Positions 49,281-59,761 of a stretch of DNA of 64,000 nt are shown here, in pieces. Source of the DNA: Wallemia ichthyophaga EXF-994 (taxonomy: Eukaryota; Basidiomycota; Wallemiomycetes; Wallemiales; Wallemiaceae); contig NW_008806280.1 in NCBI RefSeq assembly GCF_000400465.1, forward strand, positions 1-64,000. Direction: 5' to 3'. Both the position numbers and the translations under genes were made by a program. The first letter of the stretch is position 1. The number at the start of each line of letters is the position of its first letter. Under the pieces are notes generated by a model. That model did not search any database. It was not told the origin of the DNA and saw nothing but the letters and a program-made list of their open reading frames with translations.

Positions 49281-50211
49281 CTAAGAAAACTTCCATCTGT
49301 TGTTACACACCGTGCACGTAACAAACGTAGTCATTGGCTCATCCGCCGATCGCGTCTGCATTTGATAGTAGGTACACTTCCTCTGCTTGCATCTACCGCA
49401 TTTGAATGAATCTGTCTCAGCTTGCTGTGGACCAGCGCCTCTAGCCTTGAATAAGTTATTCAACTCCAAAGCTCTATCCTGCTGTTTACGCTCCTCGGAA
49501 GCCATATCGCCTGAGGACATTCTACAGAAGATATCTGCAGGAGTATCACCGGAAATAACTGCAGCTCTAAGGGTAGGATTCTTCTTGTCTTTGAGGTTGA
49601 GCATCAGTGAGCGAATCTTTTTTTTATAGTCTTCTGCAGTGGAACCATTGTTATCATCGAGGACAGTGACTTCAATTGCGAGAGCTCTGTCCATAATAAG
49701 CTCAGAAGGTGCAGACGAGTCGAACACCATAGCATTGTAAAGCAAAGAGAGACAGGTATCGCGTGTTTTGTCGTTAAGTTTCTCGAAATCGACGTTATCA
49801 GTTTTACCTGAGCGTGGTTTGTCGTTTGTGGTGGTATTGGCTGTGGGACTAGACTCAGAAACTTCCTTGGGCTTCTTGGTAACATCATTCTTCCATTTCT
49901 TAACAATTTCCTTGGCTAAGTCGCTAATCTGCCTATTTTCATGGGAGCGCAGCTTACCCACAGCCAAACCAACTTTAGTTTCCTGGGATTGGATATAATG
50001 AGAACAAGGCGATTGAATACATCAAAACACACCCTTATGATATCCTCTGTAGCCGTTAATTCCTCTTTCAACGCCTTGAGTATCTCTATCATCACCTGCA
50101 ATTCCATTAGAGGGTACAACAACAACAACGGCCAATACACACGTCACTCTTCCCAGACGCCTGAGAAGCCTGCAATTCAGTTCTCAGCTTGTTCACCGTT
50201 TTCACGTCCAT
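49281..50211 (-). CDS. DST1: Transcription elongation factor TFIIS
   Basis: Predicted 277-residue factor that rescues backtracked RNA polymerase II by stimulating transcript cleavage. Exons 50211-50143, 50095-50033 and 49982-49281. The N-terminal LW domain is MDVKTVNKLRTEL, then SDVMIEILKALKEEL, ETKVGLAVGKLRSHE and SDLAKEIVKKWK. The central domain follows, and the C-terminal zinc ribbon CGRCKQRKCTYYQMQTRSAD with the catalytic Asp-Glu (SADEPM) ends CNNRWKFS. The first intron was set from GTGTGT to GCAG because it keeps phase zero and aligns with other TFIIS N-termini. Divergent from the bL28m gene with 52 bp between ATGs. Confidence 0.95.
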
Positions 50212-50263
50212 TTTCGTGGTGGTGGAAGTCAACGACTCCTCTCTACCTTCACCAAGAAGCCCA

Positions 50264-50669
50264 ATGAGATTAGAAAAATTAGCAAAATTATCTTTCAGGT
50301 TTCCAACCAACGTACAGCCATTAGAGAGGCGTTTCCAATCAGGTCTTCTTGACGGCCGTAATCGTCAAAGTGGTTATAACGTTTCATTTTCAGAGGTGTG
50401 TTTGGGTTTATAAAGGGTTTAGCACCTCTAATACACCCTAGCGACACACCAGAAGAAGCTGGTATCCAAATATTCAAAATAAGCGTCTATTCTCAGATAC
50501 TCTACAGGACTTTGTGAAGATGAAAGTATCTACAAAGGCCTTACGTAGTATTGATAGATTTGGTGGTTTAGACAATTACCTCCTCAAAACAAGCGATGAC
50601 AAACTCGGTTTATATGGTAGAGCATTGCGGAGGTCTATCCTCGACAAGCAGCTTGTTGGAAAACAATAA
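50264..50669 (+). CDS. MRPL24: Mitochondrial large-subunit ribosomal protein bL28m
   Basis: Predicted 119-residue protein of the bacterial L28 family in the mitochondrial ribosome. Exons 50264-50395 and 50442-50669. Landmarks: RRFQSGLLDGRNRQSGYNVS, then across the junction SERHTRRSWYPNIQNKRLFS, VSTKALRSIDRFGGLDNYLL and YGRALRRSILDK. The basic N-terminus (MRLEKLAKLSFRF) may serve as a targeting signal. Its stop is 33 bp from that of the convergent eIF2-beta gene. Confidence 0.92.
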
Positions 50670-50702
50670 AAATTATGCATAAAATCATTTCATCTACTTT
50701 AT

Positions 50703-51662
50703 CTACTTTACTTGTGCCCTTCTCTTTCCAATTTGCGCTTGGAATCCTGATTTGATTGCTGCAACTGATCTACGCGATCCACAAGACTCACATGTCATGA
50801 AGTAGAGTCTATTCTCCTTTGTTAGGTTAGTTTCTGGTGATTTGCATGTCTTGCAAGTGACATATTCAATGATATATCTTCTTAGCACATTCTCAATCTG
50901 CTTCTGTTGAAATCTACCTCTAATAACCAATCTTTGTGATCCATCGACGGAACCAGATGTACCCAACTCCGCAAATAGGAATTGTATCAAATGTTCTGGT
51001 TGTCTGTGCATCTTTTTACAGATATCTGCTATGTTAGCAAATGCTGTCTTCTTATTACCATCTTTAACAACCTGAGGTGGTGCAATGGTGTATCTCTTTG
51101 CACCGGTGACTAAGGCTGGGTTTTGAGAGTGAAGAAGTTTAAAAGTACGTGAAAGGAGTTCTTTGTACGTGTAGTCTCTTTCAGTACCCAACCAAGGTTC
51201 ACCATTGTCATTTGATGATTCTGAGAGTGGGTCTAAACCATTTCCAGCGGTATCACCAGCTGTTTCACCACTCTCACCTTGGATCTGGGCATTTGAAGAG
51301 CTTCCTTGGTCTAATTCCTTATCGAAAGCATCCAAATCAAAAGCTTTCTTCTTGCTGCTGCTCTTCTTTTTCTTTTTCAAGTCTGAGAATTCATCTGGTT
51401 GATCTTCTTCTTGAACTGGGGAATGCTCTGGCTGCTCAGATTTCTCAGATATCTCACCCTTTTCACTCTTATCAGACTTCTTTTTAGATTTCTTTTTTAA
51501 TCCAGAGAATAAATCTGATTCTTCTGCACCTTCTGGGGTGTCTGCTTGTCCAGCCTGAGCGTCTAAATCATCAAAATTTACAGCTTTCTTTTTCTTCTTC
51601 TTCAAAGCTGGATCAATTGAAAGATCTTGGTCTTGTTTGGTTGGAACGTGTGCGTCTGTCAT
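50703..51662 (-). CDS. SUI3: Translation initiation factor eIF2 beta subunit
   Basis: Intronless 319-residue subunit of eIF2. Three polylysine blocks (near residues 22-27, 56-63 and 97-108) are the eIF5/eIF2B-epsilon-binding K-boxes. The C-terminal core has [59 protein letters not shown], and a C2-C2 zinc ribbon beginning [11 protein letters not shown] and ending MTCESCGS. The absence of introns stands out in this intron-rich window. Length is close to the usual 285-330. Confidence 0.96.
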   Translation of the reverse strand: MTDAHVPTKQDQDLSIDPALKKKKKKAVNFDDLDAQAGQADTPEGAEESDLFSGLKKKSKKKSDKSEKGEISEKSEQPEHSPVQEEDQPDEFSDLKKKKKSSSKKKAFDLDAFDKELDQGSSSNAQIQGESGETAGDTAGNGLDPLSESSNDNGEPWLGTERDYTYKELLSRTFKLLHSQNPALVTGAKRYTIAPPQVVKDGNKKTAFANIADICKKMHRQPEHLIQFLFAELGTSGSVDGSQRLVIRGRFQQKQIENVLRRYIIEYVTCKTCKSPETNLTKENRLYFMTCESCGSRRSVAAIKSGFQAQIGKRRAQVK

Positions 51663-51846
51663 GAGGTGGCTTAAAAACAGTGTTGGTCGCTGTGAGCTAA
51701 GGAGGGGAGAACGAATAAATTAATATTAACAAATTACTAGAATTAACCAAAATAACAGTACAAATCAATTTAATTTATTTTCATATTTCCATTTTATCGA
51801 TTTTACAAGTTGGTACAAGTTGTACTCCGACGACGACGACGACACG

Positions 51847-52749
51847 ATGCTTAGAGCGGCAACGACAATCAGACCAGCTTTAAAAACTTCAGTTCAGCCT
51901 GCAATGGCAGCGAGAACCTTCTCTTCCACCTCCCCTGCCGCTGAAACTCTCCGTGAAATTGAGCAACGTCTTAAATCCGTAAAGAACATTGAAAAGATCA
52001 CAAAGTCTATGAAAATGATTGCCTCTACAAAGCTCACAAAGGCTCAAAGGGCTATGAACACTGCCATTCAATACGGCAAGACTAACAGTGAAATATTCGA
52101 CCAATCACAAGTCCAAGCTCCTGAAAACGCAAAGTCTTTATGGATTGTTGTTTCCTCTGACTCTGGTTTGTGTGGTGGTATCCACTCCTCCGTTTCCAAG
52201 TACACAAAGCGTGGTATTATTGAGGAAGGTAGTGAAGAACACCCAATCGTTATCCTTGGTGACAGAGCACGTAACCAACTTCAGCGTTCAAACCCAAGCG
52301 ACGTCAAACTCTCTTTCAACCAAATTGGTAAACAAATTCCAACTTTCACTGACGCTGCTGCCATCGCAGACACTATCCTCACTTCAGACATTGAATTTGA
52401 TCAAGTAAACCTCGTCTACAACCAATACACTTCTCAAATTGGTTACGACGCTAACACCATCAAAGCCTACACTGAGAAAATTCTCAGTCAATCTCAAGGT
52501 TTCAAGTCTTATGAGCAAGAAGAGGAGGCAACCAAAGACCTCGCTCAATTCTCATTCGCCAACGCTATCTACGCTGCACTCGTTGAAGGTCACGCCTCTG
52601 AAATCAACGCCCGTAGAAACGCAATGGACAACGCCTCAAAGAACGCAGGTGAAATGATCAACAACCTCAACCTCAAGTACAACCGTGGTCGTCAAGCCCA
52701 AATCACCAACGAGCTTATCGAAGTTATCACTGGTGCTTCTTCACTTTAG
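51847..52749 (+). CDS. ATP3: Mitochondrial ATP synthase gamma subunit
   Basis: Intronless 300-residue central-stalk subunit of F1-ATPase. The N-terminus (MLRAATTIRPALK ... MAARTFSS) is a presequence; mature sequence begins near ETLREIEQRLKSVKNIEKIT. Family marks: KITKSMKMIASTKL, SDSGLCGGIHSSVSK, FNQIGKQIPTF and the C-terminal LKYNRGRQAQITNELIEVI. The ATG at 51847 follows a short GAC repeat in the leader; a TTG-started frame before it is ignored. The codon use is strongly biased, as expected for a highly expressed gene. Confidence 0.96.
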   Translation: MLRAATTIRPALKTSVQPAMAARTFSSTSPAAETLREIEQRLKSVKNIEKITKSMKMIASTKLTKAQRAMNTAIQYGKTNSEIFDQSQVQAPENAKSLWIVVSSDSGLCGGIHSSVSKYTKRGIIEEGSEEHPIVILGDRARNQLQRSNPSDVKLSFNQIGKQIPTFTDAAAIADTILTSDIEFDQVNLVYNQYTSQIGYDANTIKAYTEKILSQSQGFKSYEQEEEATKDLAQFSFANAIYAALVEGHASEINARRNAMDNASKNAGEMINNLNLKYNRGRQAQITNELIEVITGASSL

Positions 52750-52983
52750 ACTTGATCACTTTATAGTACTTGTAGAGCGTGTCTATCTAAAATATCTTTC
52801 TTCAAATGAATTTAAACTAAATTTCAAATTAAATGGGATTGATTGAAAATTGGCATTTCATTGGCATAACCACGCTGTCTTCCCTCTTACCCACCCAAAT
52901 ACAAAATTCTTATACGCACAGCGTTACGAGCAGCGAGCATAAGAAGAAGAATTTCAATACCACCAATTAGATTTATAGGCAGA

Positions 52984-55236
52984 ATGAATCACCCAGAGCA
53001 ATCCAATAACTTGGAAGCACAAGTGCAAGCGCAACCACAGCCACAAGCAAACACCCAAAAACAATCTAAAAAGGATAAAAAGGCTTCAAATACCTCAAAG
53101 AATCCTATTGAAATGACCCCTCCTCCTGCTTACCTCAAAGAGCGTCTCGATATCTGGGACAGGCTTAAAGAAGCTGCAGACGCTGAATTAGCTTCAAAGC
53201 CAAGAGGCCCTATCACTATTACTCTTCCAGATGGCAAGCAGCAGCAAGGAACTTCATATGAAACAACTCCAATGGAACTCGTTAAAGCTATTGCTTCCTC
53301 ACTTGCAGATAGAACCGTTATTTCTAAGGTGAACGGTGCTCTCTGGGATCTAGAAAGACCTTTCGAACAAGACAGCAACGTTGAATTTTTAGATTTCAAC
53401 ACAGAGGAAGGTCAACAAGTTTTCTGGCACTCCTCAGCTCACGTTCTCGGTGAGGCTTGTGAGAGGCACTATGGCAGTCACTTAGCTGTCGGTCCTCCAA
53501 CTGACGACGGTTTCTTCTACGAAATGGCCATCCAAGACCGTATGGTGTATCAGGAGGACTACCAGCCACTTGAGCAAATTGCAAATAGCGCAATCAAGGA
53601 GAAACAGCCATTTGAAAGACTTATGGTATCTAAGGAGAAGCTCTTGGAGTTGTTTGCTTACAACAAGTACAAGCAGTACATCATCTCTTCAAAAATCCCT
53701 GACGGCACCTCCACTACCGTCTACAGATGCGGTCCAATGATCGATTTGTGTAGAGGTCCACACATCCCCCACACTGGAAAGATCAAAGCTTTCAATGTCA
53801 ACAAGCACTCTGCGTCTTACTTCCTCGGTGATGCTAAGAATGACTCGTTGCAGCGTGTCTATGGTATCGCCTTCCCTGACAAAAAGCAGATGGTTGAATA
53901 CAAGCACTTTATAGCTGAAGCTTCAAAGCGTGACCACAGAAAGATTGGCAAAGAACAAGAACTTTTCTTCTTCCATGAACTATCTCCAGGTAGTTGCTTC
54001 TTCTTGCCAAATGGTACGAGAATCTACAACACCCTGCTCGACTTTTTGAAAAAGGAGTACCATGCGCGCGGATACCAAGAAGTTATCACCCCCAACATGT
54101 TCAACACCAAGGTTTGGGAGACTTCCGGTCACTGGCAGAACTATGCCGAAAACATGTTTTCATTAGACATTGAAAAGGAGAAGTTCGCATTGAAGCCTAT
54201 GAACTGTCCAGGTCATTGTTTATTATTCGACATGCGCGACCGTTCTTACAAAGAACTACCGTTCCGCGTTGCGGACTTTGGTGTCCTCCACCGCAACGAG
54301 GCGTCTGGCGCGTTGACTGGGTTGACTAGGGTGAGAAGATTCCAGCAAGACGATGCGCATATATTCTGTCGCAAGGATCAAATAGAGAATGAGTTCTCCG
54401 ATCTGTTCGATTTCCTCGAGAAAGTCTATGGGATTTGTGGGTTCGACTTCAAGTTGAAATTGTCCACTAGACCCGAGAAGTATCTCGGTAAGGTAGAGGA
54501 CTGGGATCAGGCCGAAAAGAACCTCTCCAACGCACTTGAGAAGTTTGTACCTGGTAAATGGGAACTCAACCCTGGCGATGGAGCATTCTACGGTCCAAAG
54601 ATCGATATTACGATCAGTGATGCACTCAGACGTAACCACCAGTGTGCTACTATCCAACTAGACTTCCAACTCCCAGAGAGATTCAAGCTGCGGTACCGCA
54701 CCGGCAACGACGAAGACTTTATCCAGAACGATGATGGGTCTATTGAGAAGGGCTTTGACAGACCGGTTATTATCCACAGGGCTATTCTCGGCTCGCTAGA
54801 GCGTTTCATAGCGATTGTCACTGAACACTTTGGCGGCAAGTGGTGAGTTGTTGACGGCGTGATGGTGTTCACTACCTCTAACAGTTCCAACAGGCCATTC
54901 TGGCTGTCGCCAAGACAAGCCATCATTATCCCCGTTGCGCACAAGTACGACGACTACGCTCATTCCCTCCAGAAACAGCTGTGGGATAATGAAATTATTT
55001 CCGAGGTGGATGCTGGAGAGAACACGCTGCCCAAGAAGATACGTAATGCTGAAATGGCTCAGCATAACTTCATTTTCGTCGTAGGTCAGGAGGAGGTAGA
55101 CGGCAAGTCGGTCAACGTTCGCAATCGCGATGATGCTGGCTCTAAAGCTAAAACTCCTACTGTGCCTTTCGCCGAGGTGCTCCAGCAGATGGTGCGTCTT
55201 AAGGATGAGAAAAGACTTGAGAATAGGTTGTTTTAG
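52984..55236 (+). CDS. THS1: Threonyl-tRNA synthetase, cytosolic
   Basis: Predicted 733-residue class II synthetase. Exons 52984-54842 and 54894-55236. Domains in order: a Gln/Lys-rich eukaryotic N-terminus (about 40 residues), TGS domain ([20 protein letters not shown]), editing domain ([20 protein letters not shown] with HxxxH, and [14 protein letters not shown]), and the catalytic core ([40 protein letters not shown]). The anticodon-binding domain is [13 protein letters not shown] to the end. The acceptor at 54893 restores [12 protein letters not shown]; the earlier CTAACAG would insert three residues there. No clear presequence, so it is cytosolic, although a mitochondrial form from another start is possible. 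Confidence 0.96.
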
Positions 55237-55351
55237 GTGGTGGTAGTAGTATTTTAATTTCATTCATTTCATTTCACTTTATACAATTTACACTTGACAA
55301 TTTCAATTTCACTTTCGCTTTCTGCGCTACTGATATTGCTATCAGTCACAC

Positions 55352-55675
55352 TTAAACATTGTTCTGTCGCCCCAGCTGGTCACTGTCGAGGCGTGGGTCC
55401 GCGGCGATATCGTGCGGGTGTTTGTGGTATTTCTTTCCATCACGACCGAGTGCGTCTTCCATGCGCGCGTCCGTGTGGCGATGTCCCGCTGCTTGTCCCT
55501 TGTTTGCGAGGTCATGTTCGAGGGAGTGCATCGCATCGCGAGGTGCCCTGGTCTCATTCAGTGGTGGTCCCTGCTTGATGAGGTCGTCGGCCATGTTGTG
55601 CTCTGTCGTTGCTGGCTTGCTTACGACTTGCGATGTTTTTTTGAATTTGTTCTGGTCGTTGGTTGTCGTGTGCAT
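55352..55675 (-). CDS. Small hydrophilic protein of unknown function
   Basis: ORF encoding 107 residues if translation starts at 55675, rich in charged residues and His (GKKYHKHPHDIAADPRLDSD), with no membrane segment. I do not recognise it. Just upstream, a CTAAC branch motif and GCAG acceptor at 55676 pair with a GTGAGA donor at 55740, suggesting a 65-nt intron in the 5' UTR. If that is not spliced, the same frame opens at ATGs 55750/55747 or 55855 and gives a 132- or 167-residue protein with a mildly mitochondrial-looking start. The hydrophilic composition resembles stress-type disordered proteins, but that is only an impression. Confidence 0.5.
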   Translation of the reverse strand: MHTTTNDQNKFKKTSQVVSKPATTEHNMADDLIKQGPPLNETRAPRDAMHSLEHDLANKGQAAGHRHTDARMEDALGRDGKKYHKHPHDIAADPRLDSDQLGRQNNV

Positions 55676-55991
55676 CTGCGGTGTTAGATTGGAAGAAACA
55701 GTAAACCAGCGGGCGGAATAGACAAGCCCTCTGTTCTCACGTAACATCATAAATAAACTAACTGACGTAATTAATTGTTCCATCAAATTTTCACCCTTTA
55801 TCATCCATTCATATATCTTAGGCGCTTTGATTGTCCTGTTGTTTTGTATTAGCATATTCGTGAGCCATCTAGCTAAGGTGACTATCCCTCACGCTGAGAC
55901 ATCTGCACACACCACACCTTGAAAAAACCTCGTAAATCTAAATCTAAATGCAAAAGTATAGTACATAATCAGCAATCCGTGTTGAGTTACA

Positions 55992-57664
55992 TTACGCATG
56001 ACGCTTTTCACCAGGCTCCTCAAATGCCTGCTCCCTTCTAAACTCATCCTCTTCTTGTTCGCGTGTGATCTGCTTGCATACCCTAGATCTAGCTCTTAGC
56101 CAGCCACCAAAAACCAACAAAGTGAATGGGATGGAAGACAGTGCGAGCGCAATGAAACCGATTGTCGATGACGCCCATGGGAAAGACAGGTTATCGAACA
56201 TAGCGGTTGCGAAGAAAGGAAAAGTTGCACCAAGAAGATTTCTCAGTAATGCTTGTGCAGCTTGTGCAGATGAACTGTATTGCTCGTATGCGTCACCAAT
56301 GTAGGTGTAGACACCAGCGTAAATAGGGAAAATACCAAAGTTGACACCAATAACTGCAATCATCGATACCCATGGAGTGATCCATGGACGCGCTGTCCAC
56401 CCGAACATGAACTCGAACGCTCCGAATAACACAGCTCCGAGAGCTGCTTGGTATAGACGTGCTTCAGGTGGTGCAATATGCGTGACTGGATCTTTGCTTC
56501 TTTTGTAAAGTGCATTTTGACCAAAGTTGAGAAGCCATGCAAGGAATGCACCGATGAATCCACAAATCAACACGGTCCCGGACTCGCCTGTTGATCAGGT
56601 TAGACAGGGAATTTAAGGTAATCCAAACTAAAAAACCCACCCTGGTTGAAACCGTAGTTGACTTCGTATACATGTGGGGTAGCACCTGTGAAAAGGAAAA
56701 CCATGCCCCAGGCGAAACCAACCCACAGCGCCAAAGCCATAACGATTGGCTCGGTCAAAAGGTAAACAATAGGTCTAGCCAACGACTTTGACATTGCTCC
56801 TTTGAATGAATGTGCGGCATCTGTTTTGATCTTGAGGTCTGTACCATATGTCTTGTTGTAGTTGCGAACTTTCTTGTCGAGAATGACGTCATGGCGTGTT
56901 TCATCGAGGAGGAACATACACAAGAGGAAGACTGCGCCGTTCATCGCCATCTGCATCCAGTAAATGTTAGGCCAGTCGGTTTTGAATGCCAACCAGTTGC
57001 AACACAACGGACCGAGCGCGTTTGCAGTAAAGACGATGAGCGTGAATGTAGCCATGGCAACACCACGACCGTGATCACGATGGAAGAGATCAGTGATAAT
57101 ACCTGCGACGTGAGGACCCTCAATACTTGCAGCCAAACCCTGGAAAAGACGTGTGATGGATAGGGACTCGATGTTAGGAGCGAGCGCTTGCGGAAGGAAG
57201 AGGATAACGATGAGAAGAAGCAGACCGACAATCATTGGCCGTCTACCGTAGGACTCGGATAGAGGAGCGAGGAAAAGAGGTCCGAGACCCAAAGCAGCAT
57301 TGTAGGTGAAACTGGATGTGAGGAAGACGCTGCCGCTGATACCGAACTCTGCTGTGACACCTGCTTTGGCTGCTGAGTTACCTATAGAGAATGTGAGTAT
57401 GTAAAATAACCTCAACATAGCACATGGACCCACCTGAGAAAAATTTAGCTTTGAAGAATAAGCATGAGTGAAGCGTTACCCACCTGTTGCATTGAAGGCA
57501 GAAACAAAGTTGAGAAGAAGTGCCATGATATAACTCTTGGACTTCTTAGGCATTGACCATTCCCAAGGGAGCTCCTGCCCCACAAGCTCCAAGTCGATAG
57601 GCGGAGGATCGTCGTGGTTCTTGACTTCAGACATTTGGTCCTTCTTGAACTTGTCGAAAAGCAT
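55992..57664 (-). CDS. MFS transporter, DHA1 (drug:H+ antiporter-1) type
   Basis: Predicted 505-residue, 12-TM transporter. Exons 57664-57484, 57381-56641 and 56587-55992. The cytosolic N-terminus is acidic (DDPPPIDLELVGQELPWEW), TM1 follows (IMALLLNFVSAFNATG), then SSFTYNAALGLGPLFLAPLSESYGRRP, which contains the MFS motif A region. LFQGLAASIEGPHVAGIITDLF and LDETRHDVIL are also typical of fungal DHA1 proteins for drugs or polyamines. The C-terminal motif is YIGDAYEQYSSSAQAAQALLRNLLG. The first intron region is 102 nt and consists of two complete introns with no exon between them (see findings). The substrate cannot be read from sequence. Confidence 0.9.
57382..57483 (-). other. Back-to-back (twin) introns joined at a zero-length exon
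   Basis: Within the MFS gene, donor GTGGGT at 57483 pairs with CTCAG ending at 57434 (50 nt). The very next base begins a second GTGGGT that pairs with CTATAG ending at 57382 (52 nt). Each half has its own branch-like motif (AGCTAAA; ACTCACA). Coding resumes in frame only after both are removed; keeping the second half leads to a stop. Confidence 0.75.
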
Positions 57665-58387
57665 AACAGCCGATTTAGAAGAGAAGAGTGTAACTGGCGG
57701 TATGAATGCGTGGGGATGACGAACAACCTAAATTTGGAAGGTTGTTTGTGGTGATTGTTCAGTGAAAACTTGTAACCGAGAATATATTTGTCTTTATCAG
57801 TGCCGCTCACGTGGTTATCATTTTTAGCTGGGCCGTACTCCGAGGACCTTGGCGAATAAGAATTTTTGTGTTGATAAATTATTATGTGCAAAAGTAGCAG
57901 TGTTTGACAATAGACAAAGAAATACCAAGACTAATGTTGCCAAGCAGCCAAGCAAACCCAAGCCTTACCCAATTCCATCTACGAAGAATTCGAAGATTTT
58001 CCGGACTTCTGAAATCTCTGATCGAGGTGGCGGCGGAAATCGCGGAGTTGCAGGGGCGTATTCATAGCTTTACATGGTAGGCTTTGAGCAGATTTTATCC
58101 ACCAAGTTCCCTATTACGTGTGCTACCCGCTTAGCCGAAGCGAGGGTATGCGAAGGTGCAGAGAATTGGAGCAACTGTCAGAGGATACAAAAATATCTTC
58201 TATAGCAAATCACATGCTTATTGTAGGATTTTGAGTGCAATAGATTTTACACCGCTTGTTCAGGTCTGTCGGGGGCAGTGAACGTGTACCAGACTGTACG
58301 AGCGTTACATGATCGACTAAGGCCTCAGGTCGATGAGCACTCCCTAAACATCCATCCAATGCCCGTAATATATCTTAGACCTTGACT
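57665..58387. promoter_or_regulatory. 723-bp divergent intergenic region with a hairpin
   Basis: It lies between the MFS transporter (minus) and a DMT-like transporter (plus). No credible gene was seen; a 72-codon plus ORF at 57849-58067 has no recognisable features. An imperfect palindrome at 58124-58148 (TACCC-GCTT ... AAGC-GA-GGGTA) could form a 9-bp stem with a two-base bulge. The rest looks like ordinary promoter sequence. Confidence 0.45.
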
Positions 58388-59682
58388 ATGATCACAGCCG
58401 TCGTTTCAACGGCCGTATCTCAGCTATTGGACATAATTCTCAGCGCATATGTCTACAATGGCGAATTTCGGTATCCATTTTTCATCACTTTCACTGAATT
58501 TGCTATCTTGGCAGTATTTGCGAGGATTTACACCTCGATTCGCACGAGTAAATGTGCTGGGCGGGAAGCCAAGAACGACGACACACTCTCAGCCTCTCAA
58601 TATCCTCGAGTGCCCAAAGTTTCGTACCTCTTTACGCTCCTCTTGGCTGTTTCCTGGTTTCTTATGAGGATCTTGTTCAATCTGAGCCACGTCCAGGTCC
58701 GAATCGGGCGGGCATCTGAGGTGGGGGTGATGCTGTCAATAGTATTCTACTAACGTAAAAAGGCTGCCATCCCTTTTTTGCTACTACCCGCATGCTCTTA
58801 TTTTAATTTGATCCACATCGACGCACCGACCGCCGCTGTAAGCAGTACCACGTGAGCATTATTAATTCTAACACCCCTACAGCTTACTATAGCAAGCTCC
58901 TTGACTCTTATTGTTAATGGCGCTGTCAACGCTGAATCTATATCTGCCCCTGCCGTGCTCCTCCAAGTTGCTAGAGTTGTCGTACGTCATTGCCCTTATC
59001 ATCGCGAGGGTGTCTAACGATTCGTTGCAGTCGCAAGCTATATTCTTAACCTGCCTCAATAAAACAATCAAGGACCATCACAGGAATCCTATCTTTGCCC
59101 TCAATGCTTATGCTCCCTATGCTGCACTTATCTCTTTGATTGGCTCGGTGGCTTTCGAGGGTGCGCGTTATCTGCGCTTTCTATTCTGTCCGCTGACACT
59201 CATTACGTATTTTAGGAATTGTCCCCCTCCACGACCTGCCGATAATTGGTTTGGTGATTCTCTTGGAGAATGTGCTCTTCTTCTTAGCCAACCAGATATC
59301 AGTAGCCTTTTTGTTACACGTAAGTTTAGTCCAGTATATTGAAGACATATCTCAAACGACACAGAAATCAAATGTTATTGCCTGGTCTAGCGTTTCTCAT
59401 CTAATTACGGTGAGCTTAGTTTTAATATCGATGTTCGTAACAAAGCAAGCACTGCCGCTTGGACAAGCAGTCGTTACGACCTGCTCAGCCTTCTTATCTA
59501 TGTTGCTCCTCCGCACACAATTTCTGAAGCATGAGAAGGCGACTCCACCAACAACAAAGATTCACCTCCACAATCTTGCACCTCATTTGGACATTTCACA
59601 TGTCACTGGAATCCAACCGCTTAAAACACCACCAAATCTTAGTCGTACAAACAGCTCACAGCGTCTACAACATCCTCAATGA
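58388..59682 (+). CDS. Multi-pass membrane protein, DMT/nucleotide-sugar transporter-like
   Basis: Predicted 352-residue protein with about ten membrane segments. Exons 58388-58720, 58763-58837, 58883-58981, 59031-59160, 59216-59319 and 59365-59682. Joined sequence runs through FRYPFFITFTEFAILAVFAR, VSYLFTLLLAVSWFLMRILF, IDAPTAALTIASSLTLIVNG, VLLQVARVVSQAIFLTCL, AYAPYAALISLIGSVAFEGI, IIGLVILLENVLFFLANQIS, HLITVSLVLISMFV and PLGQAVVTTCSAFLSMLL. The pattern, including a central PYAAL and a SVSHLI segment, resembles DMT-superfamily transporters of the triose-phosphate/nucleotide-sugar group, but similarity is weak. The next gene downstream is a clear member of that group, so ancient tandem duplication is possible. 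The tail is Ser/Thr/Pro-rich and cytosolic. Confidence 0.6.
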
Positions 59683-59761
59683 GGAATAATTGATAACTTG
59701 TATTTTACACTGTATAACAATTTTAATGGACATATGTTTTTTGCTTCGATCGCTTACGCTG

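Noticed and set aside
57849-58067. 72-codon ORF in the MFS promoter
   Set aside because: Overlaps the transcription start region of the MFS gene, no domain, composition like random intergenic DNA.
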